Source: Toxorhynchites rutilus septentrionalis (Eukaryota; Arthropoda; Insecta; Diptera; Culicidae). From it: a stretch of 64,000 nucleotides of DNA. Under the pieces are notes generated by a model, which did not search any database, had not been told where the DNA came from, and worked only from the letters and a program-made list of their open reading frames with translations. How positions within the stretch are numbered: the stretch's first letter is position 1; every line of letters starts with the position of its first letter. Below are positions 45,901 to 58,843 of the stretch, piece after piece. Position numbers and translations under genes: made by a program. The stretch is from contig NC_073744.1 of the NCBI RefSeq assembly GCF_029784135.1, positions 109,101,766 through 109,165,765 of the forward strand, given 5' to 3'.

Positions 45901-46368
45901 TTCGGGCTAGAGGAAGGCAGCCCAATGTGCCGGTGAGAGATGTGTTGGCTCGGTTAGACCTTGATTACATGTCCCATATATATGTTTTCCTTAAATCTAT
46001 CGATGTTCGTGTGTGATTATCCTTATATCCTTATACCCTCCATTTCTTCCTTTATGAGTAATTGGTCCGCTTGCTATAAACAGGAGAATGAAATGTGAAT
46101 TCACAATAGATGTACGAATAGATTTAAGAATTGAGTGTGTGTGATTATCAACATTGTAATAATTTCCTTATACCCCATCCTTTTCCTGAGAAAAATATGT
46201 CACCCTTCTAATCTCGAGTTCACCGCGAGTAATCGGTTTCCCACATTACTAACCATAGATTTAAGAAAATTGTTCATATATATAGTTTTTAAAATATATT
46301 TAAGATTTCGGCTCCTTTAAACTTATGCAACTGAGCCTGTAAAAATAAACGAATTTATAAAAAAAAAA
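42978..46368 (+). mobile_element. Non-LTR retrotransposon B2, 5'-truncated
   Basis: Starts inside the endonuclease coding region (NGSDHLTIKISI) and ends in a poly(A) after AATAAACGAATTTAT. Target duplication TACTATGGGCC / TACAATGGGCC (42967-42977 and 46369-46379, one mismatch). It is very close to B3 in sequence, so the same subfamily. 5' truncation is typical of target-primed reverse transcription. Confidence 0.88.
42985..46016 (+). pseudogene. B2 ORF2 (truncated, frameshifted)
   Basis: Endonuclease tail, then RT in three frames: 43035-43763 ends at TGATGA where B3 reads VPDDWRQ (2-bp insertion); the next frame reads VRVIAIQKPGKPASDF and SYRPIAMLSC to about 44035; then a shift in an A-run near 44010 leads to the last frame (to 46016) with FLDIKGAFDSV, GLPQGSCLSPLL, RQLADDGVV, RNase H (MYFTDGSTIN, VTDSLSS, VPSHCSIPGNERADS) and the C-terminal knuckle CICGRGYHDIEHVVWSC. 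The first EN half and all of ORF1 are absent, so it was dead on arrival. Confidence 0.88.
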
Positions 46369-46379
46369 TACAATGGGCC

Positions 46380-46962
46380 AATTAATGGACCAACATATGC
46401 AAGTGTCCTGCAAGACAGACACTCCAACTTGCAAAAATCAGTAACCAGCTGCAACTGTAAATGCAACTGCGCTGCAACTGCCTCGGCGGTTTCGGCCTCT
46501 TCCAGCCGCGAAAGCACCCCTTCAATTGATACTACACTAGACACTACCATGACAGATTCGACAACTGATAGCTCAACAGCTGAATCTGAGAGCGAATCAG
46601 TCATCTCCATGGATACTTCCGATGTTCCAAACAAAAATGAAAATAAATGAAAGATTGCGAAAGGTTCATCTTCAGATTCAGATAAAAAATCCGAAGATGA
46701 AACCCTAACTAACAAAGACAAGAAAAGAACAAGAAATGAACAAAAACAGACACCAACAACAAATAACAATACAACCCCAACAAAAAACAACAACAACAAC
46801 ACACATCAAACAAAAAACAACAATAACAACAACAGCAACGCACATTCAACAAAAAACAACACAAACACAACGAACACTCCAAAGACTTCTACACCAAACA
46901 AAAACAACACCAATACCTCAAAGAAAGCTTCTCTTTCCAAGGGTAAAGGACCATCGAACTAA
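46380..46962 (+). pseudogene. A3 ORF1, C-terminal part
   Basis: Resumes at the CNCKCNC region, keeps the Ser/acidic stretch (SESESESV), has a TGA at about 46648 (K to stop context NENK), then the Asn/Thr-rich tail to TAA at 46960-46962. Confidence 0.82.
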
Positions 46963-47059
46963 TTCTCTTTGAATAGTTCAAACATACACACAATCAAGAC
47001 TTAGGAATTAGAGTTAAAAACACCAACACATTCACTCCAATACAGAAATTCGGGATACA

Positions 47060-50000
47060 ATGGAACATCAGAAGTATCCGACAAAATATTTTAGAACTAA
47101 AAATTCTTATTTCGAGCTCAAATCCCACAGTCATAGCCCTTCAAGAAACTATGACACCAAACAATTTCAACAAACACTTCATTCCAAAGTACATCACATA
47201 CTTCAAAGAGGGTCCCAACCCCTCAAAGCACGGAGTTGCAATCGCAATCAAGGATGGCACTCCACATGATCTTCTTCCCATTACCACCGACCTTCAGGTA
47301 GTGGTAGTGCGCATTAAACACCCCTTTCCAATCACTGTCGTCAGCATCTACATTACTAATAATTCCTATCCGGCCACTCTACGAGGCCAACTGGACCATC
47401 TGTTCTCCCAACTTCCCGCCCCAATCATGCTTATGGGTGATTTCAACGCCCACTCATACGCCTGGGGAGGCGCATACCTCGATCAAAAATGATCTATAAT
47501 CGAAGATTTTATCTCCGACCATTCCCTACTCCTTCTAAACAACGGCCAACACACCAGAATTCATCATACTGGTACTACTTCGGCCATTGATCTTACTATG
47601 GTATCACACGAACTCTCTTCAAAACTTCCTTGGAACATTCACGATGATACCTGCGGCAGCGATCATTTTCCAATTCTCATCTCCTTCGGCCAATCTTCTC
47701 CAGAGTTTCCGACAAGGCCAAGATGGAAATTTGAATACGCTGACTGGGCTGGCTATCAATTTGATATTGTAAACCGCCTTTCCGCTAAACATGACTGGAC
47801 AGCCGAGGATTTCTCCAAAGTTGTCCTTGAGGTTGCAATGTTGCACATCCCTAGAACCAGTGGCATCCCTGGCAGGAAGTGCGTCCCATGGTGGTCGCCT
47901 GAAGTGAAGGCAGCGATCAAAGGTCGACGTGAGGCCTTACGCAAACTAAAAAAGGCCCATCCGGATAACCCCCATAAGCCCACTCTGCTCACAGAGTTCC
48001 AAAGGGCTCGCAACGAAGCTCCAACTGCCATTAATTCAGCCAAACACAATAGTTGGGCTAAAATCGTCAGCGAAATTAACCCTAACACGTCGACAAAGGA
48101 GTTATGGAGTAAGATTGGTAGGCTTCATGGCAAGAAAAGAAGCAAAGAATATAATCTCCTTATTAACAGTCAATACACCAATGACCGGAAAATCATCGCC
48201 GAGGCGTTCGGAGAATTCTTTGCATCTGCCTCTTCCAATCAAAATTACGACCAAACCTTTCAAACCCACAAAAAGGAATCCGAAAAAATTCCCATCGATT
48301 TTCATACCGATGTGGAATTTGACTTCAACAAAAACCTCTCCCTCAAAGAGCTCGATTGGGTACTGAACAAAGTCAAACAAGGATCCACCGGACCCGATGA
48401 CATCAGCTACCCGATGCTAAAGAAACTACCCCATCTCGGGAAGAAAGCACTTCTGAAGCTCCTCAACCAAGTCTGGGACAGTGGAACCCTCCCCAGTGGC
48501 TGGAAAGAGGGTTTAATGATCTGTATCCCGAAACCAGACATGAACAACCATCTTCTCGACAATTTTCGCCCCATCACTCTTCTAAGTTGTGTTGGGAAAG
48601 TCATGGAAAAAATAATAAATCGACGCTCAACGACCTTTCTAGAGTCAAACAAGCTGATTGATTCCAGACAATTCGCATTCCGCCCGGGAAAAGGTACAGA
48701 AGATTGCCTCGTAGCAATCGAAAAATACTAGACGACGCAACTGAAAAATTACAGAACATAGATATCGTTTCACTTGACCTATCCAAGGCCTTCGATCGGG
48801 CATGGAGGTACCCAGTGCTGAAAAGCCTTTTCAACTGGGGGATTCGTGGGAGGTTAGGCCTCTTCATAAAAAGTTTCCTCGAAAACCGGTCTTTCAAAAC
48901 CATTATCAACAACCATAGGTCTTCTTTAAAAATCCCTGAAAACGGCTTCCCCCAAGGCTCAGCACTTTCACCTACCCTTTTCAACATTGCTATGCAATCC
49001 ATCTTCGAACTCATTCCCGATCACATAAAGATCATAGTCTATGCAGATGACATAACTCTTATCTCTACGAGCTGCTTCGGCTTAAATCAGAGAAAGAGGC
49101 TTCAAAAAACCTGAGACTCCATCCAAAACTGGGCTCTAAAAACAGGTTTTAAAATTTCCCCGGAGAAATCCAAGCACATGTACATTGGAAAACATCTCAG
49201 TAGGAGAACCTATCTTCAACTTAACAAAATCCCGATCCCCACAACGAGGACATTGAAAATACTAGGAGTTACTTTTGATAAGAAACTCAACTTCTTACCA
49301 CATTCCCAAAAGATCAAAATAGTCACCAGAATGAAACTGAACATCATCAAGGCTATTGCAGGCAACCTAGCCTCTGGTCACAGAAAGACACTGCTGAATA
49401 TTGTAAACGTTTGGTTGGTCCCAAAAACCCTATACGGAATAGGCACCTTCAGCCGCGGAGGGACAGGGTGTTAAACACCATTCAACCAGTTTAGAATAAA
49501 GTAATCAGGATTGCAATCGGAGCTTTTCCCACTAGCCCCACTCTTGCCATAATGGCTGAAAGTGGTCAACTTCCCCTCAAACACCTGGCGACAAAAGCCA
49601 TCACAAATAAAGCCATCCGTCACCTGTCACTTCCCGACAGTGACCACAATGTTCCACTAATACGCAGGGCCAAAACATTATTCAACAACCTCACAAACAA
49701 AGACCTCCCCAATATTTGTGAACGGCCATCTGCTTCGGGAAGAAATTTGAACGTCAAACCGCCGAACATTAACCTTGATTTTCTTAAGGCTGTCCGAGCG
49801 GGAGACCCTTCTCCAAAAATCAAAGCCTGCTTCAATAACCTCATTGCATCCAATTTTCAAATCAATCACCAGGTATATACAGATGGTTCAGTCAATGCCG
49901 ATGGAGTTGGATGTGGAATTTTTGAGAGTAGATACATAGGTAGCTTTCCTCTTCCACCGCAATGCTCCATCTTCAGTGCGGAAGCTTTCGCTCTTTTAAT

Positions 50001-50637
50001 AGCTACCCATGATTTCCTTCCTACCACAATATTTTCCGACTCAGCTAGCTGTCTCCATGACCTTCTAAGTGGAAACAGCAAACACCCATGGATAATACAA
50101 ACAGAAGAGGCTGCTTCAGATAAAAAATTCTCCTTCTGCTGGGTTCCCGGTCACTCAGGAATCCGCGGAAACACAGCCATCGACATATTGGCCGGCAAGG
50201 GCAGCAAAATGGAACCCCCAGACATGCCCTGTCCTCCATCTGACATTGTCCGCTGGGTAAAACAGCAAGTCCGTGGAAGTCGAGACATAGGGTGGATAAA
50301 CAGCCGTCCCACTCATCTTCATAAAATCAAAAATTTCACTCTCCCTTGGGAGGACCGTCTCAATAGTAGGGAAAGGCGAGTCCTTACCCGTCTTCGAATT
50401 GGGCACACTAACTTCACCCACTCACACTTGTTCTACAGAGCCGAAAAACCCCAATGTGCTTGCAACGAAGCACCCGTTTCCGTTAGCCATCTTCTATTAG
50501 AATGCCAACATACCAAAGATGCTCGAGCCCGACACAATATAGGTCAGAGTCTCCGAGATATCCTCAGTAGAGACGAGACCCAAGAAACCAATCTAATTGC
50601 GTTTCTGAAAGAAACCGACTTCTTTGGTAAAATCTAA
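47060..50637 (+). pseudogene. A3 ORF2 (inactivated)
   Basis: Collinear with A1 ORF2. Defects: TGA at about 47490 (Gly to stop after YLDQK), a base loss near 48722, TGA at about 49111, a base loss near 49463, and a stop-bearing patch at 49490. Catalytic motifs are still legible: GDFNAHSYAWGG, DLSKAFDRAW, GFPQGSALSPTLF, VYADDITLI, VYTDGSVN, VPGHSGIRGN. The RNase H region lacks 4 codons relative to A1 (ATHDFL). The 3' UTR (50638-51328) keeps the TG/CA hairpin. Confidence 0.88.
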
Positions 50638-51328
50638 ATCGAAACATTAAATACTTTTGAAATTGTTTATTTATTACAGTTCGCCACTTCACGGTCATGT
50701 ATGCGTGTTTATGTGTGTATATACATGTATGTACCTACATACATATATATACACGCATCAATTAATACATATTCTCACATCTATATTCCATTTATTACAT
50801 TACTTAACTGATTTCCTAGCTTTACAGCCACACTCACCAATAAGGACAAATACATTAAATAAACCTATCCATTTTTCAGCTCTACTATATACCATTAAAT
50901 TCAAAACCACTATATTTTATTATCTATTCAAACTGAATTTCATTTCATTTCACCCCACCACACACCCCACTCCTCCCCTCTTTCCGTTCCCATACCACTC
51001 CCACCCCCTTCCACTCCTCTAATCCCACCCAAATCCTTTCCATTCCTTTCCTTCCTATCCTCCTGAGAAGGGCCTTTTTTGTTTTTTTTTGTTTTCGGAA
51101 CACGCCTTTCGCTTGAAATCTAGGTCACTTGTACTTCGTTACCGCTTTGGTCCTCGGATCAGTAAATATTTACTTCCTTTTACAGCTTATATTAAATATC
51201 TTATGAAGCATAGGATCCCTTCCTACCGTCTTCTTTAATCGAAAGTCGAGCGGACAGATTTGATGAGTGATTTTTTGGTTTCCGTTTCGCCAGTCCCCTC
51301 TGGGCTAGTTTCATTGTGGCTCTTCACT

Positions 51329-51699
51329 TCACATATTGTACAGTAAATTACATTCAATGGCACGTCGCATTACCACCACTCAGTATCGGATTGGAGGTAA
51401 TTTTAACCTGTATTTGAACATTTGCGATGACAGTAGTACAGTGTCGACTTTCAATGTGGGGTCATAATTTGGACCCTGCACTCTATGTTTACAAAAATGT
51501 CCAACTAAATATGTCGCATTACATGTCCGTCTAATTAGCTAAATGTCGAAATAAATGTAAATTGCTGTACTTTCAATCTGGAAGCAATTTAAGAATTGGT
51601 GAAAATAGAATAATCGGGAAAGTCAATAAACTCAGAACAACTGACAAATTCACATACTCATCATATCCTGGCAAACAAATTATGAAAAAATCAATTTGT
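51329..51699 (-). mobile_element. HistE copy C, right-hand fragment before B3
   Basis: Joined to truncated A3 at about 51329. Contains the second pogo-like MITE (51341-51567, complete here but truncated in copy Z) and the spacer CATCATATCCTGGCAAACAAATTATG that leads into the H2A 3' region. B3 interrupts it at AAAAATCAATTTGT. Confidence 0.75.
51341..51567 (-). mobile_element. Pogo-like MITE (second of copy C)
   Basis: CAGTAAATTACATTCAATGG at the left and TGTAAATTGCTG then TA at the right; 227 bp. Confidence 0.7.
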
Positions 51700-52066
51700 T
51701 TTTTTTATAATTCGTTTATTTGTACAGGCTCAGTAGAAGCCAAACTCTCAACTATACTTTTACTATTAACATGTTTTCTTTATTCTACGGTTAATGAAAT
51801 AGGAAACCGATTACTCGCGGTCGACTCGAGTTTAGAAGGGTGACACATTTTCCTTAGGAAAATGATGGGATGTAAGGAGATTGTAACCATGTTCACACTC
51901 ACACTCACACTCACTTTCACATTCATACTCACACATCACACTGAATTCTTAAACTATACTCACATCTAATATGTATTAACAATTTAACTTATTCTAATGT
52001 TAGGGAACCGATAGCTCGCGAAGGACGAAAAGGAGGGGAAAATGGGGGGAAAGGAAGTAAGAACAA

Positions 52067-55000
52067 TCACACTCGAAGATCGATATCTTTAAGGAAAACA
52101 TATATTTGGGACATGTAATCAAGGTTTAACCGAGCCAACACATCTCTCACCGGCACTTGGGATGCCTTCCTCGGGCCCGAAGGGAGTTTTCTAAATTCGA
52201 TCTGGCGACAAGATATAGCTCGCACGACCAAACAACGTGTTCGATGTCGTGGTAACCATGGCCACAAACGCAGAGATTGATGTCGGCAAGCTTGAAACGA
52301 AAAAGCAGCGCATCTAAAGAACAGTGATTGGACATGAGTCGGGAGAAGGTCCGAATAAAGTCCCGACTCAAGTCCAGACTTTTGAACCATGGTTTGAGGC
52401 TAACCTTAGGGATAATCGAGTGGAACCACCGGCCCAATTCATCTTCGTTCCACTTGCGTTGCCAGTTAGCGATGGTATTTTTACGAACTAAAGAATAAAA
52501 TTCATTGAAGGCGATTTGACGCTGATAAATATCGCCTTCAATTGCACCTACCTTTGCTAATGAGTCAGCCCTCTCATTACCCGAAATGGAGCAATGTGAA
52601 GGGACCCAGACAAAGGTAATGACATAACAGCGTCTGGATAAAGCACTCAAAATTTCTCGTATTCTCTCAAGGAAGTACGGCGAGTGCTTTTCCGGCCTCA
52701 CTGAACGGATAGCTTCGACAGAGCTAAGACGATCCGTTACAATGTAATAGTGTTCAACAGGTCGTGAGGCGACGCTGTCCAGCGCCCAGTGAATTGCTGC
52801 CAACTCAGCAATATACACTGAGCAAGGATTATGAAGACTGTGGGAGGTGCTGAAAATTTTGTTGAACACTCCAAATCCTGTGAACTCGTTTATAGAGGAC
52901 CCATCTGTATAGTACATATTATCACAATTGATACGCCCATACTTTGCATTGAAGATCGTAGGAGCGATCCTCGATCGAAGATAATCTGGAATTTCATGGA
53001 TTTTATCCTTCATGAACAGATCAAAATGTACAGAGGAATTGATGTAGTCAGGAAAACAAACACGGTTGGGAATATACGAAGAAGGATCAACCTGCATGGT
53101 GATGAATTCATGATATGAGCTCATGAATCCAGAATGAAAATTTAGCTCGATAAGCTGCTCAAAATTTCCGATCACCAATGGGTTCATAACCTTACACCGG
53201 ATGAGGAACCGAGATAATAAATTGAAGCGATCTTTTAGTGGGAGTACGCCTGCCAAAACCTCGAGACTCATGGTATGCGTTGAGGGCATACATCCCAACG
53301 CAATACGGAGACAAAGATACTGAATTCGCTCGAGTTTAATGAGGTGTGTTTTGGCAGCTGATTGAAAACAGAAACTGCCATACTCCATCACTGAGAGAAT
53401 AGTTGTTCGATACAACATAATGAGATCTTCGGGATGGGCTCCCCACCAGGTGCCGGTAATTGTACGGAGAAAGTTTATTCTTTGTTGACATTTTTTACTC
53501 AGATACCTAATATGGGCCCCCCAAGTACATTTGGAGTCGAACCAGAGCCCGAGATACTTGAATGACATAGCATGAGTGATCGGTTTACCCAAAAGTTGAA
53601 GCTTTGGTTTTGCTGGTCTATGCTTCCTAGAAAAAACCACCATCTCTGTTTTCTCCGTGGAGAATTCGATCCCTAGCCCAATGGCCCAGGTGGAAAAATT
53701 GTTCAAAGTATCTTGTAAGGGTTCTTGCAGGTCGGATTCATTTGAACCTACGACAGACACCACTCCATCATCTGCAAGTTGTCTTAGGCTGCAATTTTGT
53801 GTAAGGCAATTGTCGATGTCGCTTACATAGAAGTTGTACAAAAGGGGGCTTAAACATGAGCACTGAGGGAGGCCCATATAAGAGATCCGACTCACTGCAG
53901 AATCTCCATGAGAAAAATTCAAATGTTTCTCACAAAGCAAGTTATATAACATATTATTCAATAGAGGCGGCAGACCCCGAGAGTGTAATTTGTCTGACAG
54001 GACCTCTATTGAAACTTAATCAAACGCCCCCTTTATGTCCAAGAATACTGAAGCCATTTGTTTTTCTTTTCGGCGTAAGCCATTTGAATTTCTGAAGAAA
54101 GCAACGCAAGACAATCATTCGTCCCCTTGCCCCTGCAGAACCCATATTGTGTATCTGAGAGTAGGCCATTCGTTTCAACCCATCGATCAAGGCGAAACAA
54201 GATCATTTTCTCCAACAATTTCCGTAAACAAGACAGCATTGCTATTGGGCGGTACGAATTGAAGTCGGACGCGGGTTTTCCGGGTTTTTGAATAGCTATA
54301 ACTCGTACTTGTCTCCAATCATCTGGAACAATATTATGCTCCAAAAACCGATTGAATAAAATCAACAAGCGTTGTTTCGCCACATCAGGGAGGTTTTTCA
54401 GCAAGTTGAACTTAATTCGATACGATCCCGGAGCAGAATTGTTACATGAAAGGAGAGCAAGAGAGAATTCTACCATCGAAAACTCCGAATCAAGATCGCA
54501 CTTATCTTGTGGTATATCTCGAACAATTTTTTGCACAGGAGCGGAATCAGGACAAACCTTCCGTGCAAAATTCATAATCCATCGATGTGAATATTCTTCG
54601 CTTTCATTCGTTGAAGAGCGATTTCTCATGTTTCGAGCCACTTTCCATAATTTTTTCATTGACGTTTCTCGTGACAAACCTCCCACGAAATTTCGCCAAT
54701 AAGCACGTTTTATCCCTTTGATCAAATTTTCGAACTGATTCTCAAGGGCTAAATACATTTGAAAATTTTCAGGGGTTCCACGTTTCCGAAAAGCTTTAAA
54801 TGCATTCGATTTTTCTACATAAGGCTTGGAACATTGGCTATCCCACCATGGATTGGGAGGCCTTCGGCGAATGGTGGAACCTGGGATGGATTTCGTTTGA
54901 GCGCGAACCGCGCTGTCATATATCAAACGAGAAAGGAAGTTATACTCCTCCAATGGAGGTAAACCATCTCTGGAATTGATGGCTGGAGCAATCGCGTCCG

Positions 55001-55751
55001 CATATTTTTTCCAGTCAATGTGTCTTGTGAGGTCATATGCCATGTTTATAGATTCAGAAGAATTCGACCCAATGGTGATGGAAATTTTGATTGGCAAGTG
55101 ATCACTACCGTTGGGGTTCTGGATTACATTCCACTTGCAATCTAACGATAGTGAATTCGAGCAAAGCGAGAGGTCAAGAGCACTTAGGTTAGCAGGAGGT
55201 TTAGGTACACGTGTTGTTTCTCCAGTGTTCGAAACGGTCATATTAAAGCTGTTACAAAGGTCATATATCAACAATGAACGATTGTCGTCGTACTGTTCCC
55301 CCCAGGCAGTTCCGTGAGAGTTGAAGTCTCCCAAGATCAATCGTGGCTCCGGAAGGAGTGAGCACATGTCATCAAGTTGTTTGCGGCTAACCGCAGCTCT
55401 CGGAGGCCAATACAAGCTGACAATACAGAGGTCTTTGCCTCTGATGTTTGCATGACAAGCAACAGCTTCGATCCCTCCAATAGTTGGAAGGACAATTCGA
55501 AAAAATGAGTGGCACTTATTGATCCCCAAAAGCACCCCTCCGTATCTATCATCACGGTCCAAGCGTATAATATTAAAATCGTGGAAAGAGATATCATCTC
55601 GCGAAGAAAGCCAAGTTTCGGACAGAGCAAAAACATCACAATTGAAGTTATGAATTAAAAATTTGAATGTATCCAATTTAAGGATAAGACTACGACAATT
55701 CCACTGTAAAACAGTGATATCTCCGACCTCTCTATTTGAATTAGACATCAA
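52067..55751 (-). pseudogene. B3 ORF2: endonuclease / RT / RNase H (frameshifted)
   Basis: The ATG at 55751 (MMSNSNREVGDITVL) precedes the endonuclease: LQWNCRSLILKLDTFK, LSETWL, GDFNSHGTAWGE, SDHLPI. The 572-residue first frame runs into RT (VRVIAIQKPGK) and shifts near 54040 in an A-rich run. From 53961 it continues with GLPQCSCLSPLL, where the usual Gly of PQGS is Cys, RQLADDGVV, then RNase H (MYYTDGSSIN, VTDRLSS, VPSHCSISGNERADS) and a knuckle (CVCGHGYHDIEHVVWSC). A final shift near 52150 moves to the frame ending at 52067. ORF1 and ORF2 overlap by about 11 bp, so reinitiation is likely in this family. Confidence 0.9.
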
Positions 55752-57347
55752 GAGAGATAATCATTGCAAGGAGGGGCCATGTTTGCATCAATTGTTGCAA
55801 AATTGTCTTAAATACTGGAAGCATTGAGATGACAATGGTTCTGATGGAGTCGGAAACATTAAAAAACTTGAAGATTTGATCCAAAAGGTCAGACAACTTT
55901 ATAAATCCCGATTGGGAAGTTGAACTGGACGGAAAAATAGGGACATTTGGGGTTTTTGATGTCCCCTCGAGTGCTGGGTCGTTCGAAGATGAAATATTCC
56001 CAAGGAAGCCAGGAGGAACTTGATTTTGCTTGTCCGCTGCACTCGATTTTTTAGGCAAGCTAACAGAGGATATAACCGTGGGGACTTGTTCTTGAACTTT
56101 GGGAGTGGTCACATTTTTGCGCCGGGGATTCCCTTTGAAAATAAACGGTGTGCCCCCGCTAGCTGTGTTCGCTTCCATTTCATCAACTGGCAACGCGGAA
56201 AAGGTATTGTGTGTTGAGATTGGTTGTTGTTGTTGAGCCAGTGGAGAAGCGCCCTTTAAAATTTCCGCAAAAGTCCGTTTCGAGCGTTCCTTTAAAGAGC
56301 GCTTCTGCTTCTCCCAGCGACCCTTGTAAGTTTCACAAGCTGAGAGCACGTGTGGGGATCCTCCGCAATATGGACACTTATGCTCAGTCGCACTGCAGGA
56401 TTTCCCCACATGTTGCTCTCCGCAAGTGGCACAGCGCTCCTTGTTGGCACAATAATCTGCTGTGTGACCAACTGACTTGCATTTGTTGCAAGTCATGGGC
56501 TTTGGCACGAAGAGTCGCAGTGGTAGCCTCAATTTGTCTACCATAACGTAGTCAGGGAGGGCGGAACCAGCAAAAGTTACTCGAAACGAGTCGGACGGCG
56601 TGAATTTTGTTTTTCCCTCTTCCTGGGACACTTTTCCTAATTGTTGGCAGTCCAAAATTTTAACTATCGACAGAGGAAGCTTTTTAAATCTGCCATCTCC
56701 CTTTTTTATAAATTCGCTCGTCGGACCCGTTTCTGTAATCACCCCCGAAATTTCTACGTTATGGCAGGGCACATAGGCGCGATATTCTAGGATGAATCTA
56801 TTGTCGACAACAATCTCGTTAGCTTGCTTCCGATCAGCCACGACAACACGCAGTTTGTTCGGTCTAACCTTTCTCATTTCGACCACGGAGGAATAATTTT
56901 TTGTCAGATCTTTCATAATCTGAATGACGTTCAGCGATTTCCCGTTGGGTTTGGGCCGGAAGAAAACAACCCAGGGACCAGTTCCAGGTGCATCCTCTGG
57001 ATAAACCTTGACACGGGGAGAGGACACAACAGAAGAAGAAGACGAGGACGAGGTTTGGGCGGGAACGGAGACGGTAGAGGGGGGAGATGAGGTGGATGGT
57101 TGAGAGGGATCAGGAGCAACAGATGAGGAATGCGAGGTCGATGGTTGAGTTAAAACGGGTGGGGGGGGGTTTCGGGGGATGAGTGGCGAGGTTTGTGGAT
57201 TTCTTAGAGGGGGGCTTTTTAATCGACGACTCTTCTGTATCACACGGAACGCACTTAAGCGACTTTCCGGCACCTTTTTTTTGCAACGGAAAGGGAGTCA
57301 TCGAAGGAGATCTCCATATTAAAAGACCCCCCACCTTCATCCATCAT
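55741..57347 (-). pseudogene. B3 ORF1: gag-like protein with one frameshift
   Basis: The likely start is the ATG at 57347 (MMDEGGGSFNME). The frame breaks after about 25 codons at an A8 run (57274-57281), and the body continues in another frame from 57273 for 510 codons. This body has a Pro/Ser-rich stretch (residues 20-85), a domain GPWVVFFRPKPNGKSLNVI...RVVVADRKQANEIVV shared with B1, three knuckles (CNKCKSVGHTADYC, CATCGEQHVGKSC, CPYCGGSPHVLSAC) and a basic segment KRSLKERSKRTFAEIL. It is the most complete B ORF1 here. Confidence 0.85.
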
Positions 57348-58118
57348 TTATGTGGCTGATAATTGCAATAGTTTGAATGATTCCTATAACCTAATAAAAA
57401 AAACAAAAAAAAAATAAAATAATAAAACTACTTGCTAACGCACACCAGTGCGATGATTGCGGTAACGGCTGCTGCTCGATCGGATGATTGCAGACGCCGC
57501 TGCGATTGTGCACTTTTCAGTCCGGTGCTCGTTCTCACGTTCTCACTCACAGCGATTCACACGAGATGCACCAGTACAATTGAACTTAGCGATCGGCTGA
57601 TCGCGTGTTGGGCGCTCGGCACAAATGAAATGGTGTATCACACTTCTAAGCGCGTTCTTCCACACTGATATTGTGTGCGTGCGACTGACCACCGTGTCCG
57701 ACTCCAATTTGCGATGGCGATGAATTGGCGAGAAATGAAAGCCAGCCACTTTGGAGGGCCTTGTTGCGGCTTCTCCACTCGCTGATTGCGAGGTTGAACA
57801 CAATGTCCACAAGACCACGGTAAACGCGTGATAATAAAAACACCAGGGCGAGTAAGGTTAATAACAGCTTACGGCACTCGATCACGATTACGGGAACGCA
57901 AAAGTAAACGACTGATTGCTTGCGCTGTCCAGACTTGAATGAAAAATCAATTTGTGTTTTATTATTATTTTGGAAATTATTTTAGAATGCATTGAACTGT
58001 ATTTCGTAAACTCTTTTTTGAAAGGTTTAAAGGCCCTGAAAAGCGCCGTGGTTTATGGTGGCTGCTTTTGCCACCAAAGCAGTCTGTATAAACAAACACG
58101 GCACGGCGCAGATGAATA

Positions 58119-58401
58119 TTTCGGAAACCGACAAGAAGAAGGAGAAGGAATCATATGCTATCTACATCATAAGGTGCTGAATCAGGATCATTCCGACACC
58201 GGTTTCTCATCAAAGGCGATGAGCGTCAATGCATCTTTGAGCGTATCGTAGCGGAAGCTCCGCGTCTGATCCACTACAATCAGCGGTCAACCATTACGGC
58301 GTGGGAAATTCAGATCGCAATCAGTCTGTTGCTGCCCGGTGAACTTGCATGCGGTTTCCGAAGGTACCAAAGCGGTGACGAAGTATACCTGCTCCAAGTA
58401 A
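58119..58401 (+). pseudogene. Histone H2B pseudogene (HistE copy C)
   Basis: The N-terminus and promoter are deleted. From [11 protein letters not shown] onward it reads, in alternating frames, [42 protein letters not shown] and [17 protein letters not shown] ending TAA at 58399-58401. Relative to X it lacks 3-8 bp around the SVMSFVN segment. A histone stem-loop (GGTTCTTTTCAGGACC) follows at 58445-58460. Confidence 0.9.
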
Positions 58402-58444
58402 AGAGCGTTTTCCGACTGCTGATCCGGAAGCAAACCCTAAAAAG

Positions 58445-58460
58445 GGTTCTTTTCAGGACC
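58445..58460 (+). other. Histone-type 3' stem-loop of H2B (copy C)
   Basis: GGTTCTTTTCAGGACC with one G-T pair in the stem, 44 bp after the H2B stop, then ACAAAATCA as in copy X. Confidence 0.72.
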
Positions 58461-58617
58461 ACAAAATCATCTTTAATCTAAAGAGTTTATTGTTTTGTTA
58501 TCACTCGATATCCCCATCTTGTTCGACTAAACCTTCCTGTTTAGCGATTGCGTTTGCCACTCGCCACAGCTTTCACAGTTAGAAAATTTCTTCCCATCCA
58601 GATTGTGACATGTTGTA

Positions 58618-58843
58618 CAGTAAATTACACTTAATGCGACATGCCGAAGCACCACTCAGTGTCGCATTGGAGGCGATTTTAACCTGTAATTGAGCATCTG
58701 CGATGACAGTGGTACAATGTCGACTTTCAATGTGGGGTCATAATTTGGACCCCGATTTCTATGTTTACAAAAATGTCTAACCAAATATGTTGCATTACAT
58801 GTCCGTCCAATTAGCTAAATGTCGAAATAAATGTAAATTACTG
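58618..58843 (-). mobile_element. Pogo-like MITE (first of copy C)
   Basis: CAGTAAATTACACTTAATGC to AATGTAAATTACTG, flanked by TA; 226 bp. Confidence 0.72.

Larger units (their letters stand above)
41976..51328 (+). mobile_element. Non-LTR retrotransposon A3, truncated at both ends and interrupted by B2
   Basis: Begins within the 5' UTR (about 41976, GCAGCAGACGAC) and stops within the 3' UTR at GTGGCTCTTCACT (51328), about 55 bp before the end seen in A1 and A2. Segments 41976-42977 and 46369-51328 flank B2. Loss of the true 3' end is unusual for a non-LTR insertion and implies a later deletion or recombination with the HistE sequence next to it. Confidence 0.85.
51700..57941 (-). mobile_element. 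Non-LTR retrotransposon B3, near full length
   Basis: Flanked by a 14-bp duplication AAAAATCAATTTGT (51686-51699 and 57942-57955). Minus strand: 5' UTR of about 590 bp (57941-57348), ORF1, ORF2, then a 3' UTR ending AAACGAATTATAAAAAAA. The 5' UTR does not resemble that of B1. Three or four frameshifts prevent function. Confidence 0.9.

Noticed and set aside
57432..57900. ORFs on both strands upstream of B3 ORF1
   Set aside because: This is the GC-richer 5' UTR of B3; frames show no similarity to known domains.
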